Counted from the stretch's first letter, positions 49,705-58,297 are shown. The stretch: 64,000 nucleotides of DNA from Candidatus Brevundimonas phytovorans (GCA_029203145.1 CP119309.1:3125001-3189000); one strand, 5' to 3'. Notes: generated by a model from the letters alone, not told the origin. Numbers and translations: made by a program.

Positions 49705-51000
49705 ATGAACTCCAGGAATATGGGCCGTATCAGCGGTCTGGCGGTCCTCATGGCCTCCGTGGCTGCGCCGGCCTTCGCCGGCTCCTTCTATCTGCAGGAA
49801 CAGTCGGTGCGCGGCGCGGGCCGGGCCTATTCGGGCGAGGCGGCGGATCGCGGCGTGTCCTCGCTGTGGTGGAACCCCGCCGCCGTGGCCCGCAGCGGCC
49901 GCGAGGTCTATGTCGGCATGCATGGCCTGAAGATCGACTCGAGCGTCGACAACGCCGGGTCGAGCATCACCTATCCGGGCGGGATCACCGTGCCGATCCA
50001 GGGCCAGAACCACAACATCGACCCGATCGAGAGCGGTCTGGTCCCGAACTTCGCCATCGCCACGCCGGTCGGCGACCGCTTCGCCGTCGCCTTCTCGCTG
50101 GCCGCCCCCTACAACTTCACCACCAAGTATCAGCCGACCTCCTTCGCCCGCTATGACGCCCTGACGTCGGAGCTGCGGACGGTGAACGCCGGCCTGACGG
50201 GGGCCGTTCAGGTCACCGACTGGCTGGACCTGGGCGTCGGCGTCGACGCTCAATACGTCAAGGCCAAGCTGACCTCGGCCCTGCCCAATCTGTCGCCCCT
50301 GCTGCCGGACGGCTCCAACTCCCTGATCGGCGACGGCTGGGACTATGGCTGGAATGTCGGCGCCCAGGTGCACAAGGGCCCGTGGGACTTCGGCCTGAGC
50401 TATCGCTCCAAGATCGAGCACGAACTGGACGGCGACGTGGTCATTTCCGGCCTGCTGGCGCCCCTGCCGGCGGCGGCCAATGTCTCGACCCCGGGCACGG
50501 CCAGCTTCAACACGCCGTGGTTCGCCTCGGCCTCGGTCCGCTATGCCGTCAACGACAAGCTGACCCTGAACGCCCAGGTCAACCGCATCGGCTGGAGCGA
50601 GTTCCAGGCCATCGACGTCGAGTACGCGGGCCAGAGCGCGCCGATCGAGCAGAACTACAAGGACGTGACCACGGGCGCGATCGGGGCCGACTACGCCCTG
50701 AACGACAAGGTCACGCTGCGCGCCGGCGTCGGCTATGACCCGACTCCGACCCGCGACAGCCTGCGCACGGCCCGCATCCCGGACGCCGACCGCTGGCTGT
50801 TCTCGGTGGGCGGCACCGCCGAGGTGCGCGAAGGTCTGAAGGTCGACGCCGGCCTGACCTACATCGCCTTCAGCGACAGCACCATCAACGACGACCGCAC
50901 CTTCTATGCGGGCACGCCGGCGGCGACGACCTCGCAGCTGCGCGGCACGGCCGAGGGCTCGGGCGTAGTGGCCTCCCTGGGCGCGCGCTGGGCCTTCTGA
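49705..51000 (+). CDS. FadL/OmpP1/TodX family outer membrane transporter
   Basis: A 431-residue barrel protein for hydrophobic compounds such as long-chain fatty acids. A signal peptide ends at AFA (residue 25). The mature start GSFYLQEQSVRGAGRAYSGEAADRGVSSLWWNPAA is the FadL N-terminal hatch with the NPA motif. The barrel ends in a C-terminal Phe (LGARWAF). A terminator follows. The substrate cannot be told; there is no neighbouring acyl-CoA or aromatic pathway. Confidence 0.94.
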   Translation: MNSRNMGRISGLAVLMASVAAPAFAGSFYLQEQSVRGAGRAYSGEAADRGVSSLWWNPAAVARSGREVYVGMHGLKIDSSVDNAGSSITYPGGITVPIQGQNHNIDPIESGLVPNFAIATPVGDRFAVAFSLAAPYNFTTKYQPTSFARYDALTSELRTVNAGLTGAVQVTDWLDLGVGVDAQYVKAKLTSALPNLSPLLPDGSNSLIGDGWDYGWNVGAQVHKGPWDFGLSYRSKIEHELDGDVVISGLLAPLPAAANVSTPGTASFNTPWFASASVRYAVNDKLTLNAQVNRIGWSEFQAIDVEYAGQSAPIEQNYKDVTTGAIGADYALNDKVTLRAGVGYDPTPTRDSLRTARIPDADRWLFSVGGTAEVREGLKVDAGLTYIAFSDSTINDDRTFYAGTPAATTSQLRGTAEGSGVVASLGARWAF

Positions 51001-51024
51001 CCCGGCGACAAGGCTGAGATGGAA

Positions 51025-51056
51025 ACGGCGGCTCTCTTGCGGGGGCCGCCGTTTTT
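51025..51056 (+). terminator. Rho-independent terminator of the FadL-type gene
   Basis: ACGGCGGC (51025-51032) pairs with GCCGCCGT (51045-51052), then TTTTT. It begins 24 bases after the stop. Confidence 0.85.
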
Positions 51057-51426
51057 CATGGGCGGGATTGCACGGCGCCGCGAAAAAAACAGTGCAATTG
51101 GTGCAATGGGCCGGGGCGGGACCGGCGGCCAACGGGGAGGCCAGAATGGCGGTCCGAGAGAGGAAGGCGACGGGGTGGGGCGTCTGGGCGTTCATGCGTC
51201 AAGTCTAGGCGAGGGCTGAACCTCGGCGCGCAAAACGGATGAAAATGACCCTAGGGCGTTGTTTTCTTGGAAGGGGAGATGCGAGGTCTGGGGGAGATGG
51301 CAGTTGGAGGCCACCCTTCTCATGGTGGAAGAGAGCTGTCGCTCACATCCGATCTTGTGGCTTTTTCAGGCAGCGGGCAGGCGGCTGCGATACGGCTGAC
51401 GCCGAGGGGCGACGACCACCTCACCC
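51057..51426. other. Gene-free stretch with repeated GTGCAAT motifs
   Basis: About 370 bases without a convincing gene. Near the left end, ATTGCAC (51067) faces GTGCAAT at 51092 and again at 51101, so one motif appears inverted and twice direct within 41 bases. On the minus strand a frame opens at 51195 with a CxxC (HCTNC) faintly like the start of a Crp/Fnr regulator, but it runs into antisense of the porin. The remainder (51200-51426) shows nothing I can support and may be decayed sequence. Confidence 0.5.
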
Positions 51427-51494
51427 TTTCGCCTTGCCAATCGCTTTGCTCTTGGAGGCTCAAGCCCTCTCCCATTGGGAGAGGGAAGGCGAAA
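51427..51494. repeat. Small nested inverted repeat
   Basis: The outer arms TTTCGCCTT and AAGGCGAAA enclose an inner perfect hairpin CCCTCTCCC-ATT-GGGAGAGGG (51465-51485). Its nested layout is similar to the repeats at 15.3 and 20.4 kb. It sits directly beside the rhlE terminator. Confidence 0.6.
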
Positions 51495-51496
51495 CG

Positions 51497-51528
51497 AAAA
51501 ACGCCGGGCTCTCGAGGAGAGCCCGGCG
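51497..51528 (-). terminator. Rho-independent terminator of rhlE
   Basis: Minus-strand CGCCGGGCTCT / AGAGCCCGGCG, 11 bases with a five-base loop, followed by TTTTTCG. It lies 34 bases after the helicase stop. Confidence 0.88.
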
Positions 51529-51562
51529 GTTCTGTCGTGGCGTTGATCCCAGGGATCAGGGC

Positions 51563-53074
51563 TTAGGCGCTGTAGCCCTTGCCGCCGTTCGAGGGGCGGC
51601 GGTTGCGCGGGCGGCGCTGCATTTCGCCGACGGGCTTGGGCTCGGCCGAGGGCTGGGCGCGCGGCGACGACTTCGGACGTTCGCCGGCCATGGGGTCATA
51701 GACGGCGGCCGGACGGTCGGCGTGGTGGGTGCGGTCGCGGTTCGGGCCGGCCTTGCGCTGACGGTGCGGCTGACCGCCGCCCTCCGGCTTGACGCCGTCG
51801 CGACGCGGGTTGCGGTTGCGGCCTTCGCCGCCGCCGCCGCCGCGTCCGCCACGGCCGCCGCGCTCTTCACGCTCGGGCAGGGTGGCCTTCTGCTTGACGC
51901 CGGCGGCCATGATCGAGGCGTCGAGCATGCCCAGGGCCTTGTCGTTACGACGGTCGATGGCCGGGATCTTCTGGCGCGTGACCTTCTCGATGTCCTTGAG
52001 CAGCTTCATCTCGTCGCCGGCGACGAAGCTGATGGCCGTGCCGTCAGCGCCCGCGCGGGCCGTACGGCCGATGCGGTGGACATAGGCTTCCGGCACATAG
52101 GGCAGCTCGAAGTTCACGACGTGCGTGACCTTGTCCACGTCGATGCCGCGGGCGGCGATGTCGGTGGCGACCAGGACGCGCAGCTTGCCCTGCTTGAAGG
52201 CTTCCAGGGCGCGTTCGCGTTGTGACTGGCTCTTGTTGCCGTGGATGGCGCCGGCTTCGACGCCGCCGGCTTCCAGATAGGCCGCAACCTTGTCGGCGCC
52301 GTGCTTGGTCTTGGTGAAGACCAGGCAGCGGGTATAGGCCGAGTCAGAGAAGAGCTCGGTCAGCAGGGCGCGCTTGCGACCCTGTTCGATGTGGACGACC
52401 GACTGCTTGATGCGCTCGACCGTGGTGGCCTGCGGCGTGACCTGGACCTTGACCGGGTCCTTCAGCAGCTCGCCGGCCAGCTTGCCGATCTCCGACGGCA
52501 TGGTGGCCGAGAAGAAGAGGTTCTGACGCTTGGCCGGGATGCGGCTGACGATCTGACGGATGGGCTTGATGAAGCCCAGGTCCAGCATCTGGTCGGCTTC
52601 GTCGAGGACGAAGATTTCCGTTTGCGACAGGTCGAGGGTCTTCTGTTGCAGGTGGTCCAGCAGGCGGCCCGGAGCGGCGACCAGGACGTCGAGGCCCTGT
52701 TGCAGGGCGCGTTCCTGAGGGCCGTACTTCACGCCGCCGAAGATGACGGCGACGCGGAAGCCCAGGTGCTGGCCGTACTGCTTGAAGCTGTCGGCGATCT
52801 GGGTGGCCAGTTCACGGGTGGGCGACAGGATCAGGCAGCGCGTGGTGCGCGGCTTGGGCGCGATGCGGTTCTCGGCCAGGCGATGCAGGATCGGAAGGGC
52901 GAAGGCCGCGGTCTTGCCGGTGCCGGTCTGGGCGATGCCCAGCAGGTCCTTGCCCAGCATGACGTCGGGAATGGCCTTGGCCTGGATCGGCGTCGGCTGG
53001 GTGTAGCCGGTGGATTCCAGGGCCTGGAGGAGGGCCTTGTTCAGGCCCATGGATTCAAAAGTGGTGTTGCTCAC
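51563..53074 (-). CDS. rhlE: DEAD-box RNA helicase (RhlE type)
   Basis: A 503-residue ATP-dependent RNA helicase. The Q motif (PTPIQ), AQTGTGKT, PTRELA, DEAD, SAT and HRIGRTARAG are all present in order. The last 100 residues are Arg/Gly-rich with repeated GGRGGRGGGGG, an RNA-binding tail. The GTG at 53074 gives the usual start SNTTFESMGLNKALLQAL. The same frame stays open 100 codons further upstream, so a longer N-terminus is possible but looks unlike protein. In related bacteria such helicases act in ribosome assembly, mRNA decay and cold growth. Confidence 0.93.
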   Translation of the reverse strand: MSNTTFESMGLNKALLQALESTGYTQPTPIQAKAIPDVMLGKDLLGIAQTGTGKTAAFALPILHRLAENRIAPKPRTTRCLILSPTRELATQIADSFKQYGQHLGFRVAVIFGGVKYGPQERALQQGLDVLVAAPGRLLDHLQQKTLDLSQTEIFVLDEADQMLDLGFIKPIRQIVSRIPAKRQNLFFSATMPSEIGKLAGELLKDPVKVQVTPQATTVERIKQSVVHIEQGRKRALLTELFSDSAYTRCLVFTKTKHGADKVAAYLEAGGVEAGAIHGNKSQSQRERALEAFKQGKLRVLVATDIAARGIDVDKVTHVVNFELPYVPEAYVHRIGRTARAGADGTAISFVAGDEMKLLKDIEKVTRQKIPAIDRRNDKALGMLDASIMAAGVKQKATLPEREERGGRGGRGGGGGEGRNRNPRRDGVKPEGGGQPHRQRKAGPNRDRTHHADRPAAVYDPMAGERPKSSPRAQPSAEPKPVGEMQRRPRNRRPSNGGKGYSA

Positions 53075-53374
53075 GTAGCGTCTTTCGCTTGCGGAAGTGC
53101 GCATCCCGCGTGCGTCGGGTCGAGAAGGCGGAAGCCTTCTGACCGCACGCAACAACGAAGAGACGCACCGCCAGTCCCGATAGAGCTTCGGAATGAAGCC
53201 GTCGGGGTGGATCGGGGCGTCGCCCCGCGTGTCCGGACGACGTAATGACTCTGAGGTCTTGCCGGCTGCGTCTGCAATCAGGTCTTCGGGGAGGAAGACC
53301 CACACGCGTTGCAGGAAGTCGGCCATCGCATGGTGCGATGCAGCGCAGATGGGCCTCAATAACGGCCAAGTCAA
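53075..53374 (-). promoter_or_regulatory. Long structured leader of rhlE
   Basis: Some 300 bases separate rhlE from the SDR gene upstream on its strand. They contain AGAAGGC-TTCC-GCCTTCT (53123-53140), set within outer GCGTGC / GCACGC pairing, and a GGGGC-GAC-GCCCC hairpin farther upstream. The reading frame through it is open but unlike known protein. A long folded 5' leader is common for cold-shock helicases. Confidence 0.5.
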
Positions 53375-53400
53375 GGCGGCGGGGTCGCCGCCTTGAATGT

Positions 53401-54162
53401 TCAGGCTCCGGCGAGGCCGTTCAGGGCGGCGTAGATCTGTTCGTAGTTTCCGTCGATCTCGGCGCGGCGCAGGGGTTTGACCCGTTCGACCAGGATCTCG
53501 CCGCGCGGGGTCTCGCCGCGTTCAATCAGGTCGACCACCTCAGCCGTATAGGCGGCCAAGGGCATGGAGGCGGGGTTTTCGGCGTGACCGGGCATGAGGT
53601 CGGTCGCCACCGCCGGCGGCGCCAGCTCCAGCACCTCGACCGAGGTGTCGGCCAGTTGGGTGCGCAAGGACTGGGTCCAGGAATGGATGGCGGCCTTGGT
53701 GGCGTTGTAGGTCGGCGTGGCGACCAGAGGGATGAAGGCGAGGCCTGAAGTGACGGTGATGACGGTCGAGGCCGGCCGGGCCCGCAGATGCGGCAACAGG
53801 GCCATGGTCAGCCGGATCGGGCCCAGCAGGTTGGTGGCGATGGTGGTTTCGGCGGTCTCCAGCGAGAAGGGCTCGGCGGTCAGATCCTCGGTCTGCATGA
53901 TCCCCGCATTGTTGATGACCCCGTTCAAGTCGGGATGATCGCGCACGACCTGGGCGGCGAAGGCGCGGATCGCGGCGGCGTCCTCCATGTCCAGCGTGGC
54001 CCAGGCCATGCCGGGGTTGGCGTCGGAGACGGCCTTCAGCGGCGCCTCACGACGCCCGGTGATGATGACGCGATTGCCGCGGGCGTGCGGGCTTTCGGCC
54101 AGGGCGCGGCCGATGCCGCTGCCGCCGCCGGTGATCAGGATGGTGTTGCCGGTGATCTTCAT
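53401..54162 (-). CDS. Short-chain dehydrogenase/reductase (DltE-like)
   Basis: A 253-residue classical SDR. The cofactor site is ILITGGGSGIGRALAE, then VINNAGI. The catalytic Ser is in TVTSGLAF and the YxxxK is YNATK. The segment LETAETTIATNLLGPIRLTMALLPHL marks the DltE-like subgroup. AAGGAG lies seven bases before the ATG at 54162. It is divergent from an HxlR regulator, which probably controls it, as is usual for such pairs. The substrate is unknown. Confidence 0.93.
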   Translation of the reverse strand: MKITGNTILITGGGSGIGRALAESPHARGNRVIITGRREAPLKAVSDANPGMAWATLDMEDAAAIRAFAAQVVRDHPDLNGVINNAGIMQTEDLTAEPFSLETAETTIATNLLGPIRLTMALLPHLRARPASTVITVTSGLAFIPLVATPTYNATKAAIHSWTQSLRTQLADTSVEVLELAPPAVATDLMPGHAENPASMPLAAYTAEVVDLIERGETPRGEILVERVKPLRRAEIDGNYEQIYAALNGLAGA

Positions 54163-54274
54163 GTCGGGCTCCTTCGGCGTGCGCATTCACGCCGAGGCCC
54201 AGTTATGAGCTATACTCTCCAATCGAAAGCAGGCACCAGAAACCGCCATACTTACCTCATGGGAAGATTTGGAT

Positions 54275-54685
54275 ATGGCTGACGTCCCGCCCGCAAGAAT
54301 CTCATCCCCCTACAGCGACGAGGCGGCTGATCCGCGCGTCGAGGTCCTGGTCAATGAGGTCATCGGGCGGGTGGCGGACAAGTGGACCATGCTGATCCTG
54401 GAGGTGCTGGAGCAGTACGGCGAGCAGCGTTTCAGCCGTCTCGGCGAACGGGTCGGCGGCATCAGCCAGAAGATGCTGACCCAGACCCTGCGTCAGATGG
54501 AGCGTGACGGCCTGGTGGTGCGAACCGTGCATCCGGTCATCCCGCCGCGCGTCGAATACCGGCTGACCGACCTGGGCGTGACCCTGGCCGAAGCCTTCTG
54601 CGGGGTCTGGACCTGGGCGGAGAAGAACCTGGATCGTATCGAGGCGGCGCGGCTGGCCTTTGATGCGCGCAAGGCGGCGGGCTAG
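54275..54685 (+). CDS. HxlR family winged-helix regulator
   Basis: A 136-residue HxlR-type MarR-like regulator. VIGRVADKWTMLILEVLEQYGEQRFSRLGERV and GISQKMLTQTLRQMERDGLVVRTVHPVIPPRVEYRLTDLG (helix-turn-helix and wing) are the family block. HxlR members respond to quinones, aldehydes or redox cues and usually act on a divergent gene, here the SDR. It has no Cys in the usual N-terminal place. The ATG at 54275 follows GGGAAG. Its stop overlaps the convergent DUF1345 gene by four bases. Confidence 0.93.
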   Translation: MADVPPARISSPYSDEAADPRVEVLVNEVIGRVADKWTMLILEVLEQYGEQRFSRLGERVGGISQKMLTQTLRQMERDGLVVRTVHPVIPPRVEYRLTDLGVTLAEAFCGVWTWAEKNLDRIEAARLAFDARKAAG

Positions 54686-55335
54686 CCCAGCAGGCTGACG
54701 GCCATATTGACCGCCAGGGCCAGGATCACCGTGTTGAACAGAAAGGCCACCAGGCTGTGCAGGGTGGCGATGCGGCGCAGTCTCTGACTGCTGATCTGGA
54801 TGTCGGCGGTCTGGTTGGCGACGCCGATGATCAGGGCGAAATGCAGAAAGTCCCAGTAGTCGGCGTCGTCCTCGCCGGGGAAGATCAGCCCCTGGCGGTC
54901 GCCCTTTCCCGTGTCGGCGGGGGCGTAGAACTCATGCGCATAGTGCAGGGTGAAGAGGACGTGGACGAACAGCCAGGACAGGGCGATGACGCCGATGGAA
55001 AAGAGGGCCGAACCTGTCGAGGGCTTGCCGCCGCCCGCCGCCTCCACGACGATGATGAAGACGCTGGCCGCCGCCGCCAGCAGGCTGAGCGGCAGGACGG
55101 CGCCGCCCGCCTGATCCAGTTCGGCGGCGCGCTTGCGGATGGCCTCGACCGAGCGGGCGCGCATCAGACGGATGAAGGTCAGGGCCAGGAAGGCGGCGGC
55201 GCCCGCGCCCCATCCCGCCGCGATCCGTGTCGGCCAGTCCCGCAGGTTGGGGGACAGGGCGATGACCACAACCAGAACCGCCAGCCCCAGCCACAGGGCG
55301 GCGTGCAGACGGAACAGGCGGGCGATCCAGCTCAT
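54682..55335 (-). CDS. DUF1345 membrane protein
   Basis: A 217-residue protein with five or six membrane helices. LHYAHEFYAPADTGKGDRQGLIFPGEDDADYWDFLHFALIIGVANQTADIQISSQRLRRI is the defining DUF1345 block (residues about 130-188). Function is unknown. The start at 55335 gives a normal hydrophobic N-terminus; the frame remains open for another 980 bases opposite Ku, but that part is antisense. Divergent from Ku. Confidence 0.88.
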   Translation of the reverse strand: MSWIARLFRLHAALWLGLAVLVVVIALSPNLRDWPTRIAAGWGAGAAAFLALTFIRLMRARSVEAIRKRAAELDQAGGAVLPLSLLAAAASVFIIVVEAAGGGKPSTGSALFSIGVIALSWLFVHVLFTLHYAHEFYAPADTGKGDRQGLIFPGEDDADYWDFLHFALIIGVANQTADIQISSQRLRRIATLHSLVAFLFNTVILALAVNMAVSLLG

Positions 55336-55404
55336 GCGGTGATGATTACGCCGTTCGGTCGCGGGGGCCAGTGGCTTCCAGGCGTCTGAACGAATCCTCG
55401 CTCG

Positions 55405-55420
55405 GCCCGTTGGAACGGGC
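55405..55420. promoter_or_regulatory. Palindrome directly upstream of ku
   Basis: GCCCGTT-GG-AACGGGC, a perfect 16-base inverted repeat one base before the GGAGGA ribosome site of ku. It could be an operator or a small hairpin limiting ku translation. Confidence 0.45.
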
Positions 55421-55434
55421 TGGAGGACTGACCC

Positions 55435-56274
55435 ATGGCGACGCGGCCGACCTGGCAGGGACATCTGAAGCTGTCGCTCGTGACCTGTCCGGTCGCGCTC
55501 TATACGGCGACCAGCAGCGCCGGCGACGTGCGCTTTCACCTGATCAATCCGGCCACCAACAATCGCATCCGCATGGTGACGACGGACCCCGACACGGGAC
55601 CGGTCGAGCGGTCCGACCTGGTCAAGGGCTATGAGATCGCCAAGGACGAATACGTCCTGTTCGACGAGGCTGACTTCGACAAGGTGAAGCTGGAGAGCAC
55701 CCGGACCATTTCCATCGATCAGTTCGTCGACGAGGCGGAGATCGACCGGCTCTATTGGGACGACCCCTTCTATGTCGTGCCGGAAAAGGGCGTGGGGGTC
55801 GAAGCCTTCGCCGTGATCCGCGAGGCGATGAAGACGGCGGGAAAGATCGCCCTGGGCCAGCTGGTGCTGCGCGGCAAGGAGCGGCAGCTGGCGCTGGAGG
55901 TCCACGGCAAGGGGCTGGTGGCCTATACCCTGCGCGCCCACGACGAGGTGCGTGACGCCGACGCCTTCTTCGACGACATCCCCGAGGTGAAGGCCGACGC
56001 CGACATGGTCGAGATCGCCGCGCGCATCATCGGCCAGAAGGCGGCGGCGTTCGATCCCACCCGCTTCCACGACCGTTACGACGAGGCTCTGAAAGAGATG
56101 ATCGAGGCCAAGCAGAAGGGCGGCAAGGGGGTGGTGGCCGTGGCCGAGCCGGACGACACCAATGTCATCGACCTGATGGCGGCGCTGAAGGCCAGCCTGA
56201 AGGGCTCGGCGTCGAAGGCGGGGTCGGGCAAGCCTGCGGCCAAGAAGCCCGCGGCGAAGAAGAAGGCGGGCTAG
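55435..56274 (+). CDS. ku: Non-homologous end-joining protein Ku
   Basis: A 279-residue bacterial Ku that binds DNA ends as a homodimer and recruits LigD. RPTWQGHLKLSLVTCPVALY and VKGYEIAKDEYVLFDEADF mark the beta-barrel core, with YWDDPFYVVPEKGVGVEAFAVIREAM following. The C-terminus ends in a Lys/Ala/Pro tail (KPAAKKPAAKKKAG), a DNA-binding extension seen in some bacterial Ku proteins. Its partner LigD lies 3 kb away on the other strand. Confidence 0.97.
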   Translation: MATRPTWQGHLKLSLVTCPVALYTATSSAGDVRFHLINPATNNRIRMVTTDPDTGPVERSDLVKGYEIAKDEYVLFDEADFDKVKLESTRTISIDQFVDEAEIDRLYWDDPFYVVPEKGVGVEAFAVIREAMKTAGKIALGQLVLRGKERQLALEVHGKGLVAYTLRAHDEVRDADAFFDDIPEVKADADMVEIAARIIGQKAAAFDPTRFHDRYDEALKEMIEAKQKGGKGVVAVAEPDDTNVIDLMAALKASLKGSASKAGSGKPAAKKPAAKKKAG

Positions 56275-56732
56275 AGGTCCGCCGTGCTGACCACCTGGCC
56301 GAAGTGGTGACGCCACAGGCGTTCGCCCAGGTCGCCCGAGCGGTCCAGCGACGAGCCGACCGTCAGGTCGCGGATCAGGGTCGGGGTCAGGCCGGCGTCG
56401 AACAGGGCGAAGCCGGCCGCCAGGACGCAGGTATCGGCCTGGATGCCGCAGACCAGGACCCGCTTCGGGTTCAGCGCCTTCAGATGGGCGACCGTCTCCA
56501 GCGTCGGGGCATAGCCATGTTTCACGTGAACCACGTCGGCCTTGATCAGGCTGTCGTCGTCGGGGCCGGGGGTCCAGCCGAGCTGGCGCTGAAAGGGCGT
56601 GACGGTCTCGTCATGGCGCTCGACCGTGGCGATGGAGGGCATGGTCCCGACCAGGCGGTTGATCCCGGCGATCAGCCAGTCCGGCGGATTGAAGCTGGGC
56701 TGGACGTCGATGATCAGAAGGGCCTGACGCAT
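56271..56732 (-). CDS. Isochorismatase-family cysteine hydrolase
   Basis: A 153-residue hydrolase with the catalytic triad D9, K71 and C102 (ALLIIDVQ, VKHGY, GIQADTCVLA). Relatives act on isochorismate, nicotinamide or related amides; without a nearby pathway, the substrate is unknown. The stop overlaps the convergent ku stop region by four bases. Confidence 0.92.
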   Translation of the reverse strand: MRQALLIIDVQPSFNPPDWLIAGINRLVGTMPSIATVERHDETVTPFQRQLGWTPGPDDDSLIKADVVHVKHGYAPTLETVAHLKALNPKRVLVCGIQADTCVLAAGFALFDAGLTPTLIRDLTVGSSLDRSGDLGERLWRHHFGQVVSTADL

Positions 56733-56755
56733 GGCCGTGGCCGAAGCTTCTTGGG

Positions 56756-56938
56756 TCAGCGCTTCTTGCCCAGTTCGGCGGCGATGTCCTTGGTCATGCG
56801 GCCGACCTTGCGGTGAGCGGCGGTGATCTGGTCCTTGGTCACGCCCCAGCGCTTCATGAAGTATTCAACGGACTGACGCTCGGACAGGTCGATCCGGTCC
56901 TTGTCGATGAAGCCGCGCTTGTCCTTGAGGCCCGCCAT
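56756..56938 (-). CDS. Small DUF3606 protein
   Basis: A 60-residue protein with the DUF3606 pattern: RGFIDKDRIDLSERQSVEYFMKRWGVTKDQITAAHRKVG. Function is unknown; members are widespread in alphaproteobacteria and often adjacent to stress or NHEJ genes. The start at 56938 is well supported; the frame continues upstream in a composition artefact. It sits 23 bases ahead of the isochorismatase gene on the same strand. Confidence 0.88.
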   Translation of the reverse strand: MAGLKDKRGFIDKDRIDLSERQSVEYFMKRWGVTKDQITAAHRKVGRMTKDIAAELGKKR

Positions 56939-56988
56939 GGGGAGTGTCCTTGATCCGTAAAGACAAAGCCTAGCACCAAAGCGGCGAA

Positions 56989-57020
56989 ACGGCCCCTCCT
57001 TCGGTCGAAGGAAGAGCCGT
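56989..57020. terminator. Hairpin between MFS and DUF3606 genes
   Basis: ACGGC..CTCCTTC-GGTC-GAAGGA..GCCGT folds into an interrupted stem. A CTTTTT run follows on the plus strand, but the neighbouring genes are on the minus strand, where there is only TTTC. It could still slow transcription from the MFS gene. Confidence 0.4.
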
Positions 57021-57027
57021 CTTTTTG

Positions 57028-58215
57028 TTAGCCGCGCGCCGGGGCGGTTGTAGGGATTGCGCGAGCCTCGCGCCGGACCAGCAACAGGACCAGGATCAGT
57101 CCCGAGGCGGCCATCACCGCCCCGGCCAGGGCCACGGCCGGATAGCCGAGGTTCAGACCGATGACCGCGCCGCCCAGCGCAGCGCCGATGGCGTTGCCCA
57201 GGTTGAAGGCGCCGATGTTCATGGCCGAGGCCAGGTTGGGCGCGTCGCTGGCGGCGGTCATGACGCGCATCTGCAGCGGCGGCACCAGGGCGAAGCTGGC
57301 CACGCCCCAGAGGAAGATGACCACGGCGGCGGGCGCCTGCCACGGCATGACGACGGCGAACAGGACCAGCAGGGCGGCGAGACTGGCCAGGGTGATGATC
57401 AGGGTGCGGTCCACCGACTTGTCGGCAAAGCGTCCGCCCAGCCAGTTGCCGACCGTCAGGCCGACGCCATAGACGACCAGCATGGCGGTGACGAAGGCGC
57501 TGGAGGCCAGGGTCTGTTCCTTCAGGATCGGGGCGATATAGGTGAAGACGGTGAACATGGCGCTGGAGCCGATGACGGTCAGGGCCAGGGCCGCCAGCAC
57601 CGGGCCGCGTTTCAGCACCGCCAGTTCGGCCTTCATGGCGCCGCCGTCGCTCGAGGCCTCGACCTTGCCGTGCGGCAGGGTCAGGCGCAGGGCGACCATG
57701 GCCAGGGCGCCGAGCCCCGCAATGCCCCAGAAGGAGGTGCGCCAGCCCAGGGTCTCCCCAGCCCAGGCGGCCAGAGGCACGCCGGTGATGTTGGCGATGG
57801 TGAGGCCCATGAACATGGCGGCCACGGCGCCCGCACGCTTGTTCGGCGCGACCACGCTGGCGGCGACGATGGAACCGACGCCGAAGAAGGCCCCGTGGTT
57901 GAACGAGGTCACCACCCGCGCCGCCATCAGGCTCCAGTATTCCGGGGCGACGGCCGACAGCAGATTGCCCAGGGTGAAGATTCCCATCAGGCCGATCAGC
58001 AGGGTCCGGCGCGGCAGGCGGCCGGTGGTCAGGGTCATCAGCGGCGCGCCGATCAGGACCCCGAAGGCATAGGCGCTGACCAGCAGGCCGGCCGCCGGGA
58101 TGGAGACGCCCAGGTCGCCGGCGATGACCGGCAGCATGCCCATGGGGGCGAACTCGGTGACGCCGATGCCGAAGGCGCCGACCGCCAAGGCCAGCAGGGG
58201 AGGGTTGAGCTTCAT
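57028..58215 (-). CDS. MFS transporter, DHA1/AraJ-like efflux type
   Basis: A 395-residue protein with 12 membrane helices. The opening ALAVGAFGIGVTEFAPMGMLPVIAGDL, followed by motif A GRLPRRTLLIGLM and HGAFFGVGSIVAA, mark the AraJ/YdhP-like drug or sugar efflux group. The ATG at 58215 gives the correct N-terminus. It is divergent from a LysR-type regulator with candidate sites between them, suggesting inducible export. Confidence 0.93.
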   Translation of the reverse strand: MKLNPPLLALAVGAFGIGVTEFAPMGMLPVIAGDLGVSIPAAGLLVSAYAFGVLIGAPLMTLTTGRLPRRTLLIGLMGIFTLGNLLSAVAPEYWSLMAARVVTSFNHGAFFGVGSIVAASVVAPNKRAGAVAAMFMGLTIANITGVPLAAWAGETLGWRTSFWGIAGLGALAMVALRLTLPHGKVEASSDGGAMKAELAVLKRGPVLAALALTVIGSSAMFTVFTYIAPILKEQTLASSAFVTAMLVVYGVGLTVGNWLGGRFADKSVDRTLIITLASLAALLVLFAVVMPWQAPAAVVIFLWGVASFALVPPLQMRVMTAASDAPNLASAMNIGAFNLGNAIGAALGGAVIGLNLGYPAVALAGAVMAASGLILVLLLVRREARAIPTTAPARG

Positions 58216-58230
58216 GGGGGAGGCCTGTCT

Positions 58231-58297
58231 TGTTTCGAGCGAACAGATGGCGCAGGCCAGGATCAGGGAGTAGGGCTGGGTTCGGTCAAACATCTGT
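58231..58297. promoter_or_regulatory. Divergent control region of MFS and LysR genes
   Basis: TGTT-TCGAGCG-AACA (58231-58245) is an inverted repeat suited to a LysR-type dimer; ACAGATG (58243-58249) and CATCTGT (58291-58297) are a second, wider inverted pair. Both lie within the 97-base divergent gap. Confidence 0.45.

Noticed and set aside
49687..51195. 502-codon minus-strand frame opposite the FadL-type gene
   Set aside because: The porin on the plus strand has a signal peptide, family motifs and a terminator; the antisense translation has biased composition only.
51563..53374. 603-residue version of RhlE starting at a TTG
   Set aside because: The extra 100 residues do not resemble helicase N-termini and the DNA is rich in hairpins; the GTG at 53074 gives the family start. 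Left open as a finding.
55336..56316. Extension of the DUF1345 frame by 327 codons
   Set aside because: It is antisense to ku; the membrane protein starts normally at 55335.
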